Assembly: GCA_016785225.1 (NCBI GenBank)
Contig: JAFBJZ010000512.1
Location: 3,509,001-3,573,000, forward strand
DNA length: 64,000 bases
Reading direction: 5' to 3'
From: Psettodes erumei
Taxonomy: Eukaryota; Chordata; Actinopteri; Pleuronectiformes; Psettodidae
Positions 47,544 through 62,574 of the stretch are shown here, in pieces; the stretch's first letter is position 1; every line of letters starts with the position of its first letter. A model generated the notes under the pieces. The model saw only the letters and a list, made by a program, of their open reading frames with translations, was not told the DNA's origin and did no database searches. The translations under genes and the position numbers were made by a program.

Positions 47544-48386
47544 CAACAGGGCAAAACACAAATGAATTCTGTTTGAAGTGAAGTGAGTTTGAAGACAAGC
47601 AATGGATTTTGATCTTGGTACTTTTGCTTAAAAATATTAGCAAAATTATTAACTGAATATCAAACTAGGGGCAGGTTAATTTACAGCTTTTATTTAAGCT
47701 TACTTTGCAGATATCCCGTACATAAATATGTGCTGACTATAAGAAAACTCAGCAGAGTCAAGAGTATTAAAAATTATATATAAAAAAGGATATTAAAATG
47801 TTAGCCAAAGAGAAACAGGCAAACTGATGTTGTACTTTGTGGAGATAAATATGATGAATGTGCTGCCAGTATTACATTCCTGCCTCTTCCTCCTTTTCTC
47901 GGCGTGAAGGGTTAGCCGTACCTTAACATGTTTACAGTGGAAATGGCTGTTGTCGTCATCTCTGGCATACCAGACATACTGCAGCTGACCCCTCTCTGCT
48001 TCGATCGTCATGCTTGTCATGGTTACATTGGGTGTCTCTCACAGTCTCCCACTTTCACGCACTTGTGCTCAACTGTCTTTGCAGTGGGAAACATTTTAAG
48101 GACTGACCAGATTTCACTTTTATAATTAACTTTTATTAAGGCCCTTTACTACTATGAGCCCTTTTTACAGAAAAGAACAAGTTGCGTTTCATGAAGAGAT
48201 CCTTACTTTGGCCCGAGACCAAGTTCTGTGTTAGTAACTTAAAGTAATTTGTAAGAAGCTTCAGTACTTTCATTTATTTTGATTGTTTATACTCTTATGT
48301 TAGTTGAGAACATGTGATTGCATCACGCAATAAATGGCATAACTAAGGACAAGAGAGAACATTTGTGGTTGTGTGTGTTTGCGTGC

Positions 48387-48409
48387 ATGTGTGTGTGTGT
48401 GTGTGTGTG
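48387..48409. repeat. GT dinucleotide repeat
   Basis: About eleven GT units. Confidence 0.9.
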
Positions 48410-51400
48410 ATATCAGAGATTAATGTCACACCTGTATGATTTTTGAATAAGAATTTTACGGGTTTTTTTTTCTTTAGGTAGTTCCACGCTTCTATTTGCA
48501 TCATTTAAAGGAGCATTCCACTGATTTTACACATACAGTGAAGGGCTGCGTCGCAAACATAAATTTCGATAGACGAGGACAGAAGGTCTCATGAAAGATA
48601 ATGCTTATGCCAGGATCTAAAGTCAGGATAACTCGACCGCTTTAATTTGGCCATCCATTTTCACACAAGTCCCCTCGCTTTATGGAAGTCCAACACCAAT
48701 TTGTTGACATGCCAAATGAAACGCCACCATTTATGAGGTTGATCTCATTTGAATGAAAGTCTGTCTTCAGTTGAGGTCACATTTTCAACTTCACTGCACC
48801 CCCCCGTTCAACCATCATTCAGGACATTTTGTTCTGTCCCTGACCTCTGCGTTTAAGAGTAAATACATGAAAATGTAATGAATCCGTCCTTGTGGCGGGC
48901 ACCAGAAGCATCGGTCTTGAACTTTCTCAGCCGCCGTATTGTAGCTCCATATGGGACAGCTCAGAAAGCCGGGCTTATATCTCAACCATCGGGAGTTCAT
49001 TTGTACAACCATCGGGATGACTCCCTTCTGCCTGGGAGACTGGGTTTTCATGCATTCCTCCTCCACGAGTCCCACCCCTGACAGCCCATCTGAGACACCA
49101 TGATCCATCACGCAGCAGGCAGCTATGTTTTCTGAAAAGGCTGTGAACTTGTTACCTCCCTCAGCCTGCCTCGCTGAATGTCAAACCCATTTTTCTTTTC
49201 TTGTGCCCCCTTTCCCAGGATTGCTGGTGTATTGAAATATTCGGGCTGCATTCAGTGGGACCAGGTTGCCAGTGCACTTTTTGAATAGATATCAAGTCTG
49301 CTGCCACGATGTCCCTCTGACCTCCCTTTCACAGCTCCTTTCTCCGCCTCTGCCCACTTCCCTCTGAGGTTGCGATGGGTCATCATCGTGACTCCAGCCT
49401 CTCAGTACAATGACACAACATCCATGGTACATTATCTACAGTGGGTCAGCTGGTTTGGAGCTCTGTCTATGGACTATTCTTCCCTGTTCCATTGTCCCTG
49501 GGATCTGTGGATCAAGCCCGTCCAACATGGCACGCATTCAAAATGGCAACCTTAAGAGGCTTTTATTCCTCCACCAGAATTCAATCGCTTTTCTCTCTCC
49601 TCTTTCTGCCTCTCTGCTGAGTTATTCAGAGTTTAATGAGGGAGGGAAATAAAAGGAAGCTTATGGTGTACTGGATGATGGAGAGGCTGCCATTTTGTTT
49701 CTGTTGGAGGAGCCGCACAGCAAGTGTTCATGTGAAATGAGTTTTTTTCCCCCCTTCTTTTACCAGAGAGGAAGGTGATTGAGATGTCTGAGAAAGAGCC
49801 AGGGAGTCTGGAGAAGCTGGGGTCATTAAGATGTCAGAGAAGCTGCCGCTCTTCAAATATTCTTCTGCATTTTGGACACAGTCCAGGCTGTGATCAGGGG
49901 AGGGCCTTAGAAGAGGAATCTTATGTATGGAGGTTTAATCTGCTGCGAGGTATTACGATTATCAAACATTCATGCACCCATTTCACCGTAGGCATCAAAT
50001 AGTTATGTGCCCATACACCTCCAGTGCAGTGCATCATTTTAATGACTACAGGGGATTATCCCCTTACATAACCGAGTGTGGGCCGTTTGGAGACAGCTCC
50101 TGACAGTGTGGGAGGGTATGAGACCGGCCCAGAGGAAACGCCGGGGCAGACGCTGGATGACGGGGCCGTTGTTGTTGTGAGGTTCAGCGTGGGTCACAGT
50201 CCATGCTGTGTGTCAGCTGTCGGAGAGCGTGTTTGGTTTACCAGCTCCGCGGGCGTCAGCGCTGATGCGAGGTTCTTCTGTCTGACATCAGAGCAGAGAG
50301 GAGGAAGAGTTCAGCTGTCTCACACATTTTGTCTCACTGTGCACATAAACCTTGTGTCACCGAGGTCAGCGCAGGTCCATCTCTCCAGAACTATTTGTTA
50401 CATTTCTCCCAAGCAGCTGTCCCAGCCAGCTGCTGGGGATGTGCACTTCCTAGAAAACAATGACATATTTGCAGTAGGCTATACAAGGCCAGTTTTAGCA
50501 CACCCTTTAGGAGATTTGGGCAGGGGAGGGGAGGCAGTTTATCGGGGACACAGATTATAATCACAACTCACTACATCACTCTCCGGGACAATTTTTGCAA
50601 ACAACATTGCAAGCACACAAGATTAGATGAAAGGGACAATTGCAGCAGAAAATATCAAGTAAAACAACAAAGAAAGACATAGAGACTGTAAAATCACTAT
50701 GTGCTGGGCTGGTGTTTCTGGGGCCTGGGGCGAAACTTAACCATCACCACCCTCCCTCCTGCCACAGCTCTCTACTCTGTAGCCATACTACATAGGTCTA
50801 AACAAAGACTACACAAAGTATTTCAAAGCAGGATCTGTCAATCACGGCACTAAAACCAAATACAAATGTAGTTGTTATTTTTTAACATATGTGCACAGAT
50901 GTGCAGAAGAATATTTAAAACAATTAAGAAAGAAAGTTGTTAAAATACCTGGTTCAGTTTTGTTCTAATTCGCTGCAAGTGCACAGTACAAATAAAATGT
51001 GGAAACAATAGTACTACATAAAATACTAAATGTTGCAGTGTGCAACTATAGCAATACCAAAAACAATGGTAAAGCAATAAATATCAATGTAATTTTTTTT
51101 TGGCAAATAAATATTACTGAGTCTGACATTCATCACCGTCATATAATCATAAAAAGGTTTCATTTATGCTGTGAAATATTCTCAAGATCAGAAGCAGCTA
51201 CACTAATCAAGTTTTTGCAGTCAAAGATCAAAATAAGTCAGTGTTAATGCCAAACAGCCCGTAGTCACTGCATGGAGGGCACTAATGAAATTAAATCTTT
51301 TAAAGTAAGGGATGGAATTTAGTAATTTAATAGCACTATTCAGTCTTCTGAGAGCACAAGTAATTGAATTCAAAGGGAGCTAATGAAGTAAGCAATTAAT

Positions 51401-54400
51401 GAGTTATTACTAAGCTATGGAAAGGATTATGCTGAATATTATAGGGTGGGGTTGTGAGAGGGGTGCATGTATCATCTCTCTTTTTTTAACTCCCTATCAT
51501 CTCTGTCTATCTCGCTCCAGCCTCCCTACCACCAATTTCGCACCCCGCGGTTCTGTTCTCAACAGGGGTGAGAGGTGCAGGTTGACAGCCTCGCAGGTCT
51601 CCTCATTACGCCGTGTCTGAGCTGGCAGAGATTTATAGAGATGATAAAAGCAGTCTGGAGGGCAATAATGACCACAGGTTCTGATGCAGTGGGAGGGAGG
51701 GTGGAGAGGCAGGGCTCTGTCTGGCTGCTCGCCCTGCCTCTGATCACACACCGTGCAGCCGAACAGACTTTGCCTCGTACGAAATGAAACAGCAAAAAAT
51801 GGTAGAATCAATGTCAATACACTTCTCAATACACATACTCTCTATTCAAATCTATGAATCTATGCCACAGGGCAGTCGTCATGGCAAATCACTAAATATA
51901 CCACTAAATATAAGTCATATTTAACCTAACAGTCATTATGATTGGCCAACTGTGTGGTAAAAGTATTTGTGCATAACTGGACTGAATCATGACTGTATTT
52001 GCTCAGCAGACTAAAGAAAGGACACAGCTGGAGATGAGGTGATGCAGGAAAGAAATGGCAATGGAATGCAGGAAAGAAAACAAGAACATATGGTGCATTC
52101 AGTGTCGTGTTCACTGTACCCTCATCTTTAATCTCAGTTATAGATCAAGAATCCCTCTCTCTCTGGTTGTCAAACCCCATCTTTGGCTTCACACCGGAAG
52201 GGTACTAACTTCTGCACCACATCTCTGTGACATTTTTCTGCTGATGCTATGTTTGGATTAAAGCTATAAGTTAAAGGCAACCACTTCCAAAGTTTTGAAA
52301 GATAGAGTGCTGGTGTTCACTGCCTTTTAATTTGTTCATTTCATTAAAAAAAAAGTTATTCCATTAATATGAGCAGGAAAATAATTTTTCCTCAAAGGTA
52401 GCCCCTTAAAACTTCATTATTTTTATATGACACTGAATTGATGAGTCAACATGTCAGTTTGTCAAAGGTTAACACAGTGGGAGGGCTTTGATCAGATTTT
52501 ATTGTCAGTAATGAGAAAACCCACCAACTGTCACCAAAATCTGATTCAAATTGTGCAAATCCTCATTGGTGCAGAGAATTATGTGAATTCATTGTGTTCC
52601 ATTTGAGCCCTGTCCAATAAAAACCAGTCAGACAAGCTTGGTGAAAGGAAGGAATACAGAAATCAGTCACACACCTGTTCAGCCTTTGGCAGAAAAGACA
52701 GTGCTCATGTTGGATTTCATTGCTCACAGTAAGAAGCCCACCCTGAGCAGTCAGGGCCTTTAAAATATCCCATTTGAAAGATAATTAAATGCCATATTTT
52801 TGTCATATGAAATGTATGATTTCTAAAGTATCCTCCATTTATGATATATGACCTTGATGGGCCATCTTTTGCTGTTCTCAAACCAGTGCATTCATGATGC
52901 ATTGCCAGAGCTTATAACTTGACCTGGACAAAACAACAAAACTTGCCCTTCGCTTTTGAATTCAAATATTGGGTGCATAGCATATGACAGGGCTGCATAC
53001 TTGCTGTAACTCGCCCGTTTGCCTCTCTGTATGAGCATGCGATGTTTGAATATAGATGAGTAAACAGGCAAAATCAGTATGAGTACTGACAACAACGGTT
53101 ATGCTGAAAGAGAAATGCTGAGGCCATTTAACCACACACAGCTGCTGTTCCTTGGATTGAGATGTTTTCCTTGTCGACATGGTAGGATTTTGGTCAAGAT
53201 GCTTTGATTCTCTAAACAGCCACACAAGCCCCTGCTAGTGACCCTTCATGTGATGTGTGTCTCAGAGCAACATGAAGAGACAAATTCCTACTTTCAGTGA
53301 TTTTGAAAGATAAACCAAGTGCTCCAGAATGAGCCGCTTTGCCTCAACTCGCTCACTCCCTTCTCATCGTCTTTGCTCCCAGTTCCATTTTCTGCTCGAT
53401 TGTTATGGTAATACGGGTCAGAAGATGAGGGGGTTCTCACGTTCAATGTGAAACTTAGCCCTTTGTGTCAATGTGGCTCAAGCTGCCGCGACAGAGGCCA
53501 GAGGTGAAATTGAATGCAGCTGAAATTCTCCAGTGAGTGTGGCCCTGGGCTGGACATTTGCAAGACTGGACCTGGGTGGCTTTGGTGCAGGTTGCAAACT
53601 GCTGTTCTGTTTAGTCAGAGTTTCTGCGCATTAAAGGATGTTGGCTTGGTTAACCTAAGGATGAGCAAAGGCTGAGGGGAATTGAGGAGGCCAATGCCTA
53701 TGTAATATCTGGACATGGCAACAATGTTACGGTTAAGTTTCAGTTATAGTTAGGCAGTTTAAAGACCTGGCTAAGGGTTGACAAGGATAGCCGGTGAAGT
53801 GAAACAAGGTTAAGAGTCTACAGCCGTATTAAGTTCTATGTGGATGTACTCAGAAAATCACAACAGTCATTGCAATATTGTCTAGGAACTATCAATGCAT
53901 ATGCAAAAGTTTGTGCCGATTATTGTCGATCAGGTTGTAGAGACATTTTGCCAACACTGATAGTCACGAGAATCAGCACTTTTGTGTGCTGAAACTGCTT
54001 CGACTTGTGGCACCCCAATAAATACATTTTATCGTGCTCGGAGGTAAACTGTCCAGTAGAGAATGGAAAATTATGCGAACTCTCCTTGCCCGTGTAATTT
54101 TTTTCCTTCTGCACACTTACTGTACCACACGACCCTGACCTTTCACTGCTGTACGTGCTTGCTCACAGAAATTGCCAAAAGTTGAGAAAATAGTTATTAT
54201 TGTGGGCAGCCAAGCTGCTGATTAAAGATATACCTCATTGGTTTACAAGCTTGCAATATGGAGCTTGTCAGTTCAGAGTAAGACCTCTAATGTTAGCCTC
54301 CAGCTCCGTCCAGCGTGACTCGGTAAACATGATTGAACATTTTTTCACGTCCTGCAGTCAACTGCTATTTTCACGAATTACATCCAAAATTATGCATCTC

Positions 54401-55859
54401 TATTCACATAGTTTGTTATTCTTTTCACCAATGCCTGAAAGGGACAAATTACACGTGAAATCTCAAGCTGAGTAATTGTGCAGGAGTGATCAGATACCGA
54501 AGGTTGTGGGTAGATAATTTGGAGGTAATTTTGGGAACGACCTTGTTAAGCGAAAGGTGGGGTTCCATGAAAAGTGTCCATTCTGTGTGTATAACCTTGA
54601 GTAGCAGTGAGAGTATTTTCTCTTCAGAGCGATGTGAATTCAGCCCTGCCGTCCTCTCTCAAAAACATATATTTGTGTCCTTGGGTCCTCCTACGAGTGT
54701 GAGTCAGGGGTGGATTTGTGACATTTGATGTTGGCAACACAAATCCTTGCTCAATAAAACGGCTTGTTTTTCCAATATGTGTAGTGATAAAGGAATGTGG
54801 GCTTTGATTGGTATGTAAATGCAGCAGCACAGGAAATTAAAAGCGTCCAATAATAACAAAATCGGACTGCCCTGTTAATAACAGAGGCAGTTTCAAGCCC
54901 TGACTGAGGGACACATTTCATACGAACTACTTCACCATGTCCCATTTTCCTGTTCAGTGTCCTGTTTCAGGAAAGACAAAGAAATGAGTGCTACTTGTCA
55001 AACTGCTTTCAACATCCACATGGCGGCAATTCGGGGAAAGAGGTGACGGTTATTTCCAGTGAAGCTAAAGTTGCTGAGGGCTTCAGAGAGAAAGGCAACG
55101 TGCCCTTGCACTGATAAAGAAAAAGACAAAAGAACAAAGTGTGTTGTAAAATTCATTGGCGGCTTGCATCATAATTCAATCACATTTGTTTATTTCATAG
55201 CGAAGGGAGCCGCAGCGTGGGTAGAATCCATCAAGCCCCTCAAAGCCTTCCTCAGAGACACACAAACACGTTTGTATATTAGGTGTCGGGGAGGGAGTGT
55301 GCAGGGTACATGGGGTTCAAACAAAAATCCTGTTTACAATAGGAGCCTGTGTTTTCTATAGGAGGAGTGAGCTACCTGCCGTTCTAACCTATTTACACTT
55401 GTACAGTGCAGAGGAAGTATGGAAGCAATTACAGGGCGGTCCCATTTGGTTCCTGGTGGAAAGAAAAGCAAACCAGCGGGATTGTTAAATATGATTAAAC
55501 TACCCTGAATCTCACAGTTTGTGTGGGTGGAGGGCTGTGCAGACTGGGGAGGCCCCAGGCTATATTCAACGGCCACCTGTACCCGCATGAGTTTGATCAA
55601 CTGTATATGAGGTCATTGGTTTTAAATATTTGCAGCTTATTGGTTTACGAGAAGTACTGAATACAATCTGAAACATGATGATGATTATTTAACACTGAAT
55701 TAACTGATTGCTTGGTGGTGTCTCACTGAAAAGCTAGGGTGGGGCCAAGCACCTCAGACAACACATCTTTGTCATTAGGCATGTGAGAGATGAATGACAG
55801 CTTTCTCTGCTGCCATCGTTGCAACCCTTCATCCCTCCACCCACATCATTCATCCCTAT

Positions 55860-55975
55860 AGGTGTGAATGTGTGGAAGAATGGTTGTTTGTCTCTATGTG
55901 TCAGCCCTGTGATGGACTGGGGACCTGTCCGGCGTATATCCCCTGCCCGTACGCCACCCTGCGTCTGATGAAATG
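55860..55975 (+). mobile_element. Degenerate teleost repeat fragment
   Basis: TGTCAGCCCTGTGATGGACT followed by GGGGACCTGTCC and CCCTGCCC recalls the GCGATGGACTGG-CGACCTGTCC motif of a very common fish repeat tail. It is short and diverged. Confidence 0.5.
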
Positions 55976-58900
55976 CTCTTGCGATCCCTTTAACTTGCAC
56001 CCCGACAAGACAGAGCCTCAGGTTGAATAAGCCATGACTTGCTTTGTTGCTCTTTGATGATTTCTGAATTTCGAGTTCAGTAAAGCTTGGAACTGTGAAA
56101 TAGTATGTCTATTGAGCTGAGGAACCAAGATCAATATTTTGTCCAGACACATGGAACAAGATGGCAACATATATGCAGCAAATCAAGCTGTTACATGATT
56201 GAACCCAATGAAAAACAGACTCAATAGGTATCAGTCAAAGTTAGAAAACCTTGAAGCCAAAACAGTACAAATACCTAGTACCTCTGAACTACTGTTACAG
56301 CCAGGGAAAAGCATGAAAGCATGAAAAAAAATTAAATTAGAAAGGTTTTTTGAATTCTTTGGATATCTACAATGAATATTAACACAATGGACTGTGTACA
56401 CTGTGTACATGAAAACATGCTTTAAATGTATCTTAGTGTTTCTTGTATGTTGAATAAAAATTCCAACACAATCCAGTGAAAAAGAAGCAACTGGTGAGGC
56501 TGAGAATACACATAGGCATGTAGGAGTTGCAAAAATGATGCAAAGGCCACATTTCATAAATTCATAACTAAAATTGTAGTTGGAGTAGAGCTGTAGGATT
56601 CTGCAAGGTCCCGTGAATTTAATAAAAGTTTTTACATTCATTTTTTCCAGAAAATCCATGACATGAACTGGGAAAAAGTTCTGAAGTCCAGATGAGTGAG
56701 CATGGAATGACCTCTCATACTTGTTGCACGTAGTTGCTTGAGTGTTTCATGTGTAAGCCTTCCTGGCTGGAACAGATGATTGACAGTTGGTAATGAATTG
56801 TGGTGAAATATGAGAGACCAGTGCAGCAGGAGGAAGTGCAGTGAGGGAAGATAAAGGTGAATGAGAGAGCAGTAAATTAAAGCAGAGCTTGAGATGGGGA
56901 ATAAGCAGACTATCCCCAAGACTACTTTATTTCATGGTGTAAAATGTCTGCTTCTCACCACAAACTATTGCCCTGCGTGACAGGTAATTATTTTGGCAGC
57001 TCGAAAACCTCCCAAAAGCTTCCCTGCCAACCTGATATCTCGACCTCTCTCGGGGGGCCATCTGCGCTCAGCTACCCTAGATAAGTGAGAGGAATGTAGG
57101 GCAGCCATGCTGTGATGTGAGGGGGTTGCCGTCAGCTTAGATCCTGGAGGCTGGGGCTCCACCCGGACTTTGTACATAAAGGCACAATGGAGGGAGAAGG
57201 GTTTAGGAGGGTGTGGCAGACAGCAGGAGGTTTTTGGAGAGGTTGGATGCAGGTGGCCAGTGAGTGTGTGGGTGTGTTCACACAGTACAGTCTGACAAAG
57301 TGTGCGAAAGAGGCACCACCTCTGAAATGCAGATTTAGGTTCAAGCTTATGTTTGCCTTCCACAAAAGCATTTTCTTGACAAATGCATTAGGTTGACAGA
57401 TCATTTTACTCTTTTGTTAAATTTAAGGATCACTAATAGGCAAGGTTAAGGAAGTCATATGTGGTTTATATATTAGAAATTAAGAAATATCGCTCTAAAT
57501 TTGAGTTCACTTGCATTTAAAAATCAGATATAATATGTAACTTGTGAGTGGCTGTGCGATTTCTCTGTCTGGCAGTCATTCCCGCAGCTAGACTTCTTAG
57601 GATATGGTTAGACTTTTGCAACACCTTATGCAAGGCTTAAGTGTAAACTAAGGTGACTTTGTCAGGTTTGCACAAGTTTATCCCATTCACACATACAGTA
57701 GTGTGCAATCCAGTCATAACATATTTACAGTTGGTGAACCTTCTGTGCAAATGCTGTACGTCAGATCAGTTTGCTGCAGCAGATTTGATGGTGGAAAAAC
57801 AAGAGACTTTCACAAGCTAGGCCTACCTTAGCTACACTAGTTTGTTAGAAATGAAAGGAAATGGTTCTCATGCAGAAACCCCTATTTAACTGACAGTTTT
57901 TTAAATCTAACAAGTACCAAGCTGCAGATTCAAAGTGTAGAGGAAGTAAAGTGAGTCTAGTGTTAAGATGCTAAATTGTTACTTCCCCTCAGTATACACC
58001 AGGTGACTTATAAGTGCAGAAGAGTGCAGGTCACACAAATATGCTATACTGGTAACAAACGCATATTAAACATATTAAACTTCATTATCTTTCCAAAATA
58101 TCGAGCCAGACAACATAAAGCTGCTTGAAAGCAAGAAGCATTTTTACTAAATTTACTGTGATAATCTGGTTGATGCTACATGCACATCATATTCACAATA
58201 AAAACAACTAACTTGTATTTATGTTGTATTATTACAGTAGAAGATATAAGAAATAACCTGGAGACAATAAAACTATGCTGCAGATGTCCTTGGGGATCCA
58301 GGCCTGTCCAAAGAGGCCAATGTGCCCCCTCAGTTGAATAGGCCCATTGCTGATGAAAATAAAAACCTTAGATACTTTTACAGGAAAATAATTCATACAT
58401 TTTGGTAATGTAAGATTTAACATTATAATGCAAAATATAGGCTAAAAAGATAAGAAAAAGAACCAATATCTTACCATAACTAATAACACCTTGCCTAGCC
58501 AATTAAATACGATGACCATGTCTGCATTGTGGCCACTGGCCAATCCTATTGCTTAATTTCTAGTTAGGGATGTTAAATTTGTTATATGTTGGTATTTTCT
58601 CAGCTGTAAACCTAGTTAACTCTCGAAAAAGTGATGCGCTACACTCAGCAAGCCTTCAGTTGATATGGAAGAAATTGGTTTTGGAATATCTCTCACGTCA
58701 GTAAAAAGTAATGGCAGCGAGTGACGACCGAGCTGAAGCTAATGATTCGGGGATTGTTAGCTGCTGCTGCTGCACCTCGTGCACGGACAGGCTAGCGATG
58801 AAGCTAACATTAGCATCCCAGAGGACGCTGATACTATTGGCATGAAACGGGCGGAAACTGACAGCTACCCCAATCGTCTGAAGAGCGGATGGGCCTGCGT

Positions 58901-60300
58901 GAGTCACACTTGGAAAGTAGCCAACACGTATCCACCAGTGGTGAGTTAACAACTCCTGCTGTGTACTTTGGGAAATGTGTACATTGCTGTGCACACAAGT
59001 GGTATTGTTTGCACTTTATCAATTGTGGCTGTGCTTCTAGATGAGTGTGGTATGTGTATATGGTTGGACTTACTCATGCGAGGTAAAAAAAAAAAATCAT
59101 CAGTGTCGAACTTTACAGTGGCTTATGGCTGTTCCCAGTGCGCTACCTGTGCAAAGTAAGTTTAAGTAAGTTTAAAATGGTATTGTTTGTGCTGTGAACG
59201 TCGTAAATGCATCTTTCCGAAAAAAAAAACATACTTTTCATATTACAGTAGAGTCCTTGACATGGACCAGTTGTTCAGTTCTGTCTCGGTTCTGTCAGCA
59301 TGTGTTTGCAATGGACCATCAACGTCTTCTGTTTTCAGTCTGCAGCCTGGCCTTGTTCATTTTCTCGATCCCTTGTTCCTCTTTTCATAAACTATCATGT
59401 TTACTTTCAGGCGTTAGCTGGATCACATGTGTGACGGAGAGACATGTTCTGGTGGTCTGTGTGTGCTGGGGAGCCTGTGCATACTTGATCATTTTCATTC
59501 ATTGCACTTTCCTTCTGTTCCATGTAGAAACTTTAAGTGTCGACAGTTTTGAAGCCCCCGATCATCTGTCTAATCCCGGCTTTTGCCTTAATGAAACACA
59601 ATTTGTTTTGCATCTTTAATTACTTAGTAATCTAATGGATTAGTGTCGAAGGCTACGTCCAAAGCAAACTGCTCCTGCTGTAAAATTGCTGCTTTTGAAG
59701 ACAGGAAGAGGGGAGGAAAGAATTGGATTGTTGTTTTTTGTTGATCTACATAACAAATGGCTGTGTTTCACTTCTTCTGTGCTGAGCTATTTCAGATGAT
59801 CTGAAAGTGCGTTGCACTTTTGCCACGGTCCGGTTCTGCTGCTCCAGCCTCGCTCTGTCTGGTAGACGGCATGGGGGCTAACGTTAGGACACCTTAGGCA
59901 AATGTTGCTTCACAGTGCTGAAAATAGGTGGGGTGGAAAAGACAAGCGCTCAGATAATCACGCAGGTGTTGATGTGATGTTGGTAATGCTGCCCGGGAGT
60001 GCGGGCCACGCTGCCACTGCAAAATTTGGGCGGGTCGGATTCGCACCAGGAAGCCCGGAAAACTGCGATAGACGTTCAAAAGGAACGATTCAGAAAAATC
60101 GCTGCCACCGTTTTCCTTGCGCTTTGCCCTCCGATAATGATGACTAACCTTTGTCAAGCCAATGGGACCTGTTTTTAACGAGGTCTCCAGTTCCATTTCG
60201 TATGTTAGCGTAAGGTATCGTAACTGATGGAACCCTGTTGTTGCGGACACCCAAAGTGAAGATGATCCAGTAGTTCTGCAGCAGCCACGAATGTAGTCGC
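55976..60300. other. Non-coding stretch
   Basis: Mostly AT-rich. A CTG-containing, GCTAAC-rich patch at 58,700-58,950 could be a decayed transposon or a leader exon. I do not recognise a family. Confidence 0.4.
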
Positions 60301-61938
60301 TGCTGAAAGACGTAAATTTGGAAAAAGCCTTGTTAGATCATTTCAAACATGGTGGCGTATGATGTCCTAACACTACGAAAAAAGGTTGAGTTGTTAGTCT
60401 CCTGCGTTGTTTTGGCTGGCAAAGATTTTCAGAAGCCGGTAAACACCTTAACTTTCACCGCGGGTCGACATGAGGCGAGACAACGGTCGGTCAGCTCATC
60501 CGACCAGCCAGCCAGTCAGTCAGCCAGACAGCCGGCCAGCCTGGCGGACAGCAGCAGCACTCAAGCACATATATGATACACGCCGTACAAGCAATGGCTT
60601 ATAGAAGTATCAAGCTCTTCGGTGTTGGCGTAAAGGCAGCGAGTATCCAAACCGTTCACCTCTCACGCTGAAACCCCCTTAATTCAACCGTGAGTGCCAC
60701 ATTTCCCGCCAGTTTGGCCGCAAGATCGTCGCATCTCTGGGGAGATTGTATGCCGGGGTTGAGAGAAAAAAAGGCACCTTCCGCTCAAAGGTTATCGGGT
60801 TCACTCCGTCGCATTCGTTCGGTTTTTCCCTCCCCGGGCTGCCACCTCTATTTATTTTAACTGCTCTCAGAGGAGGGGGAAAAAAAGTCCTCTCCTGGCC
60901 GCGTGCTCACGACGTGCACACACTTCCTCTTGGCTTCCTCTCTCTGCTGAGCCGTTAAAAAACACAGCGAGGGCGCTGCTGATTGCGTGCCCCTGCCTAC
61001 AGTACGCTTTGGTGGCTATACAGAAACTTATGAGTTATGCGAGGTAGCCCCGGAGCCTGAATACCTTCAAAGGAGTGTTTGGTGATGGTGGTGGTGGTGG
61101 GGGGTGGGGGGGTTGTGTTCTGTTGATGGTTTACTAGAGGTATCGAAACTGCAGTATGTGTGTGGAGGTACAGTCTATAGGTCCCCATTTACTGGGTGTG
61201 TTCTTTGAGTTCGAGACGTTCGAGACCAGACGAAGAACTTCCCGCTGCCAAGATGAAGACGTGATCGTTTGGGGCGGATGGGGCCGTCCACCTCCCGCCC
61301 TGCACAAGTCCTCTTTTTCGTTTGATAATTTTTCTTTTCACAACAGGGTGATGATTTATTGTTTAGGGGTATGAATTATGAGAAAACGAAAGAGCAGGGT
61401 TCACGCATGCGTGGGAGGAAACGCCAGCCCAGCAGACGAGTTTCGCACTCTCCGGGCAAGGTAGCGAGCGAGAGGCGGCCGCCGGCAGCGAGACGGCCGA
61501 CTCGCGATGCCAATTCGCAAAACAAACCGCCGTAGCGGCGCTGGCGTCGCTTCCAATTCGCGTCTCCGTCCGTTCCGGTGCCGCTGGGTCAAGCATTCGT
61601 TCCCCCCTTGGCTCTGTTTAGAGCCGACTACGCCCCTTTTAGCCAAGTTTCTTCGAGTTGTTTCCAGTCTGACTCCCTTTGTGTCTCCGTCATTGTCTGT
61701 CGAGTGCTGCTGGACGTCCTCGCAGCGATGCATTTGCGTGCCACGCTGTGCTTTTCGGGATGGGAGGGGCATGGCGGTACGTGCTCTTGGCTGGGCCACG
61801 CCGCTGCTGCCGCGCCAGCTCCACTTTTGACCCCAGAGCGTTGCGGCGGTTGAAGCTGAAAGCCGTGCGCTGGGGCCGGCGGCCGAAACGGCATCACCCT
61901 CTGCTCTCGCCGGCGTGGACTGCGCTGGACCCAGCAGA

Positions 61939-61990
61939 TGGTGAAGAGGAGGAGGAGGAAGAGGAGGAGGAGGAGGAGGAGGAGGAGGGG
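61939..61990. repeat. GGA trinucleotide repeat
   Basis: About 16 GGA/GAG units with one AGA-type variant. Confidence 0.95.
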
Positions 61991-62467
61991 AAGGGGAATA
62001 CACACTTGTGGCCAAAAGTTGACCAAGTAATGAAAAATGCGTACTTATCGTAATTATCACGCCGTGGGTGTTTGCAGCCCTTCGTTTTTTCAAATGGCCG
62101 ACCCCCCCCCCCGCCCCCCACCACCACCACCCCCACCACCCCCCACCCCACGCTCCAACATTACCGTACAAACAATCGGAAAAACGAATGACACACACCC
62201 GCAGCAGACAGGGAGAGGGTGAGTGTCGGACAAAAGGTGAGCCGCGGTTTGCGGATCCTACCCCTTCCATTCATTTATCCCTCCCTTCACCGCGAACCCC
62301 CCCGCCTCCCCGCCGCCTTCACTGTCCCCTCTGTTCGCTCTGTCATGCTCTGTCCCCTCTGTGCACTTGCTTTTGTCTGGGTCCGGCCAGAGTCTGGCGG
62401 ACACAGACAAAAGAATGCCGCCTGTCATGGAGGAAAGAGCAAAGGTTTTTTGGGCTCTCCGGAGGGG

Positions 62468-62574
<107 letters not shown>

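Larger units (their letters stand above)
46270..55859. other. Non-coding, probably intronic or intergenic
   Basis: About 9.6 kb of AT-rich sequence. Apart from the microsatellites listed here, I see no exon that I can support. Confidence 0.45.

Noticed and set aside
49760..49830. Pyrimidine tract and CAG followed by ATG and a short open frame (MSEKEPGSLEKLGS)
   Set aside because: The acceptor looks good, but the protein matches nothing that I recognise and no matching donor or neighbouring exon was found.
50078..50560. 160-codon plus-strand frame
   Set aside because: It has no recognisable domain, splice context or promoter.
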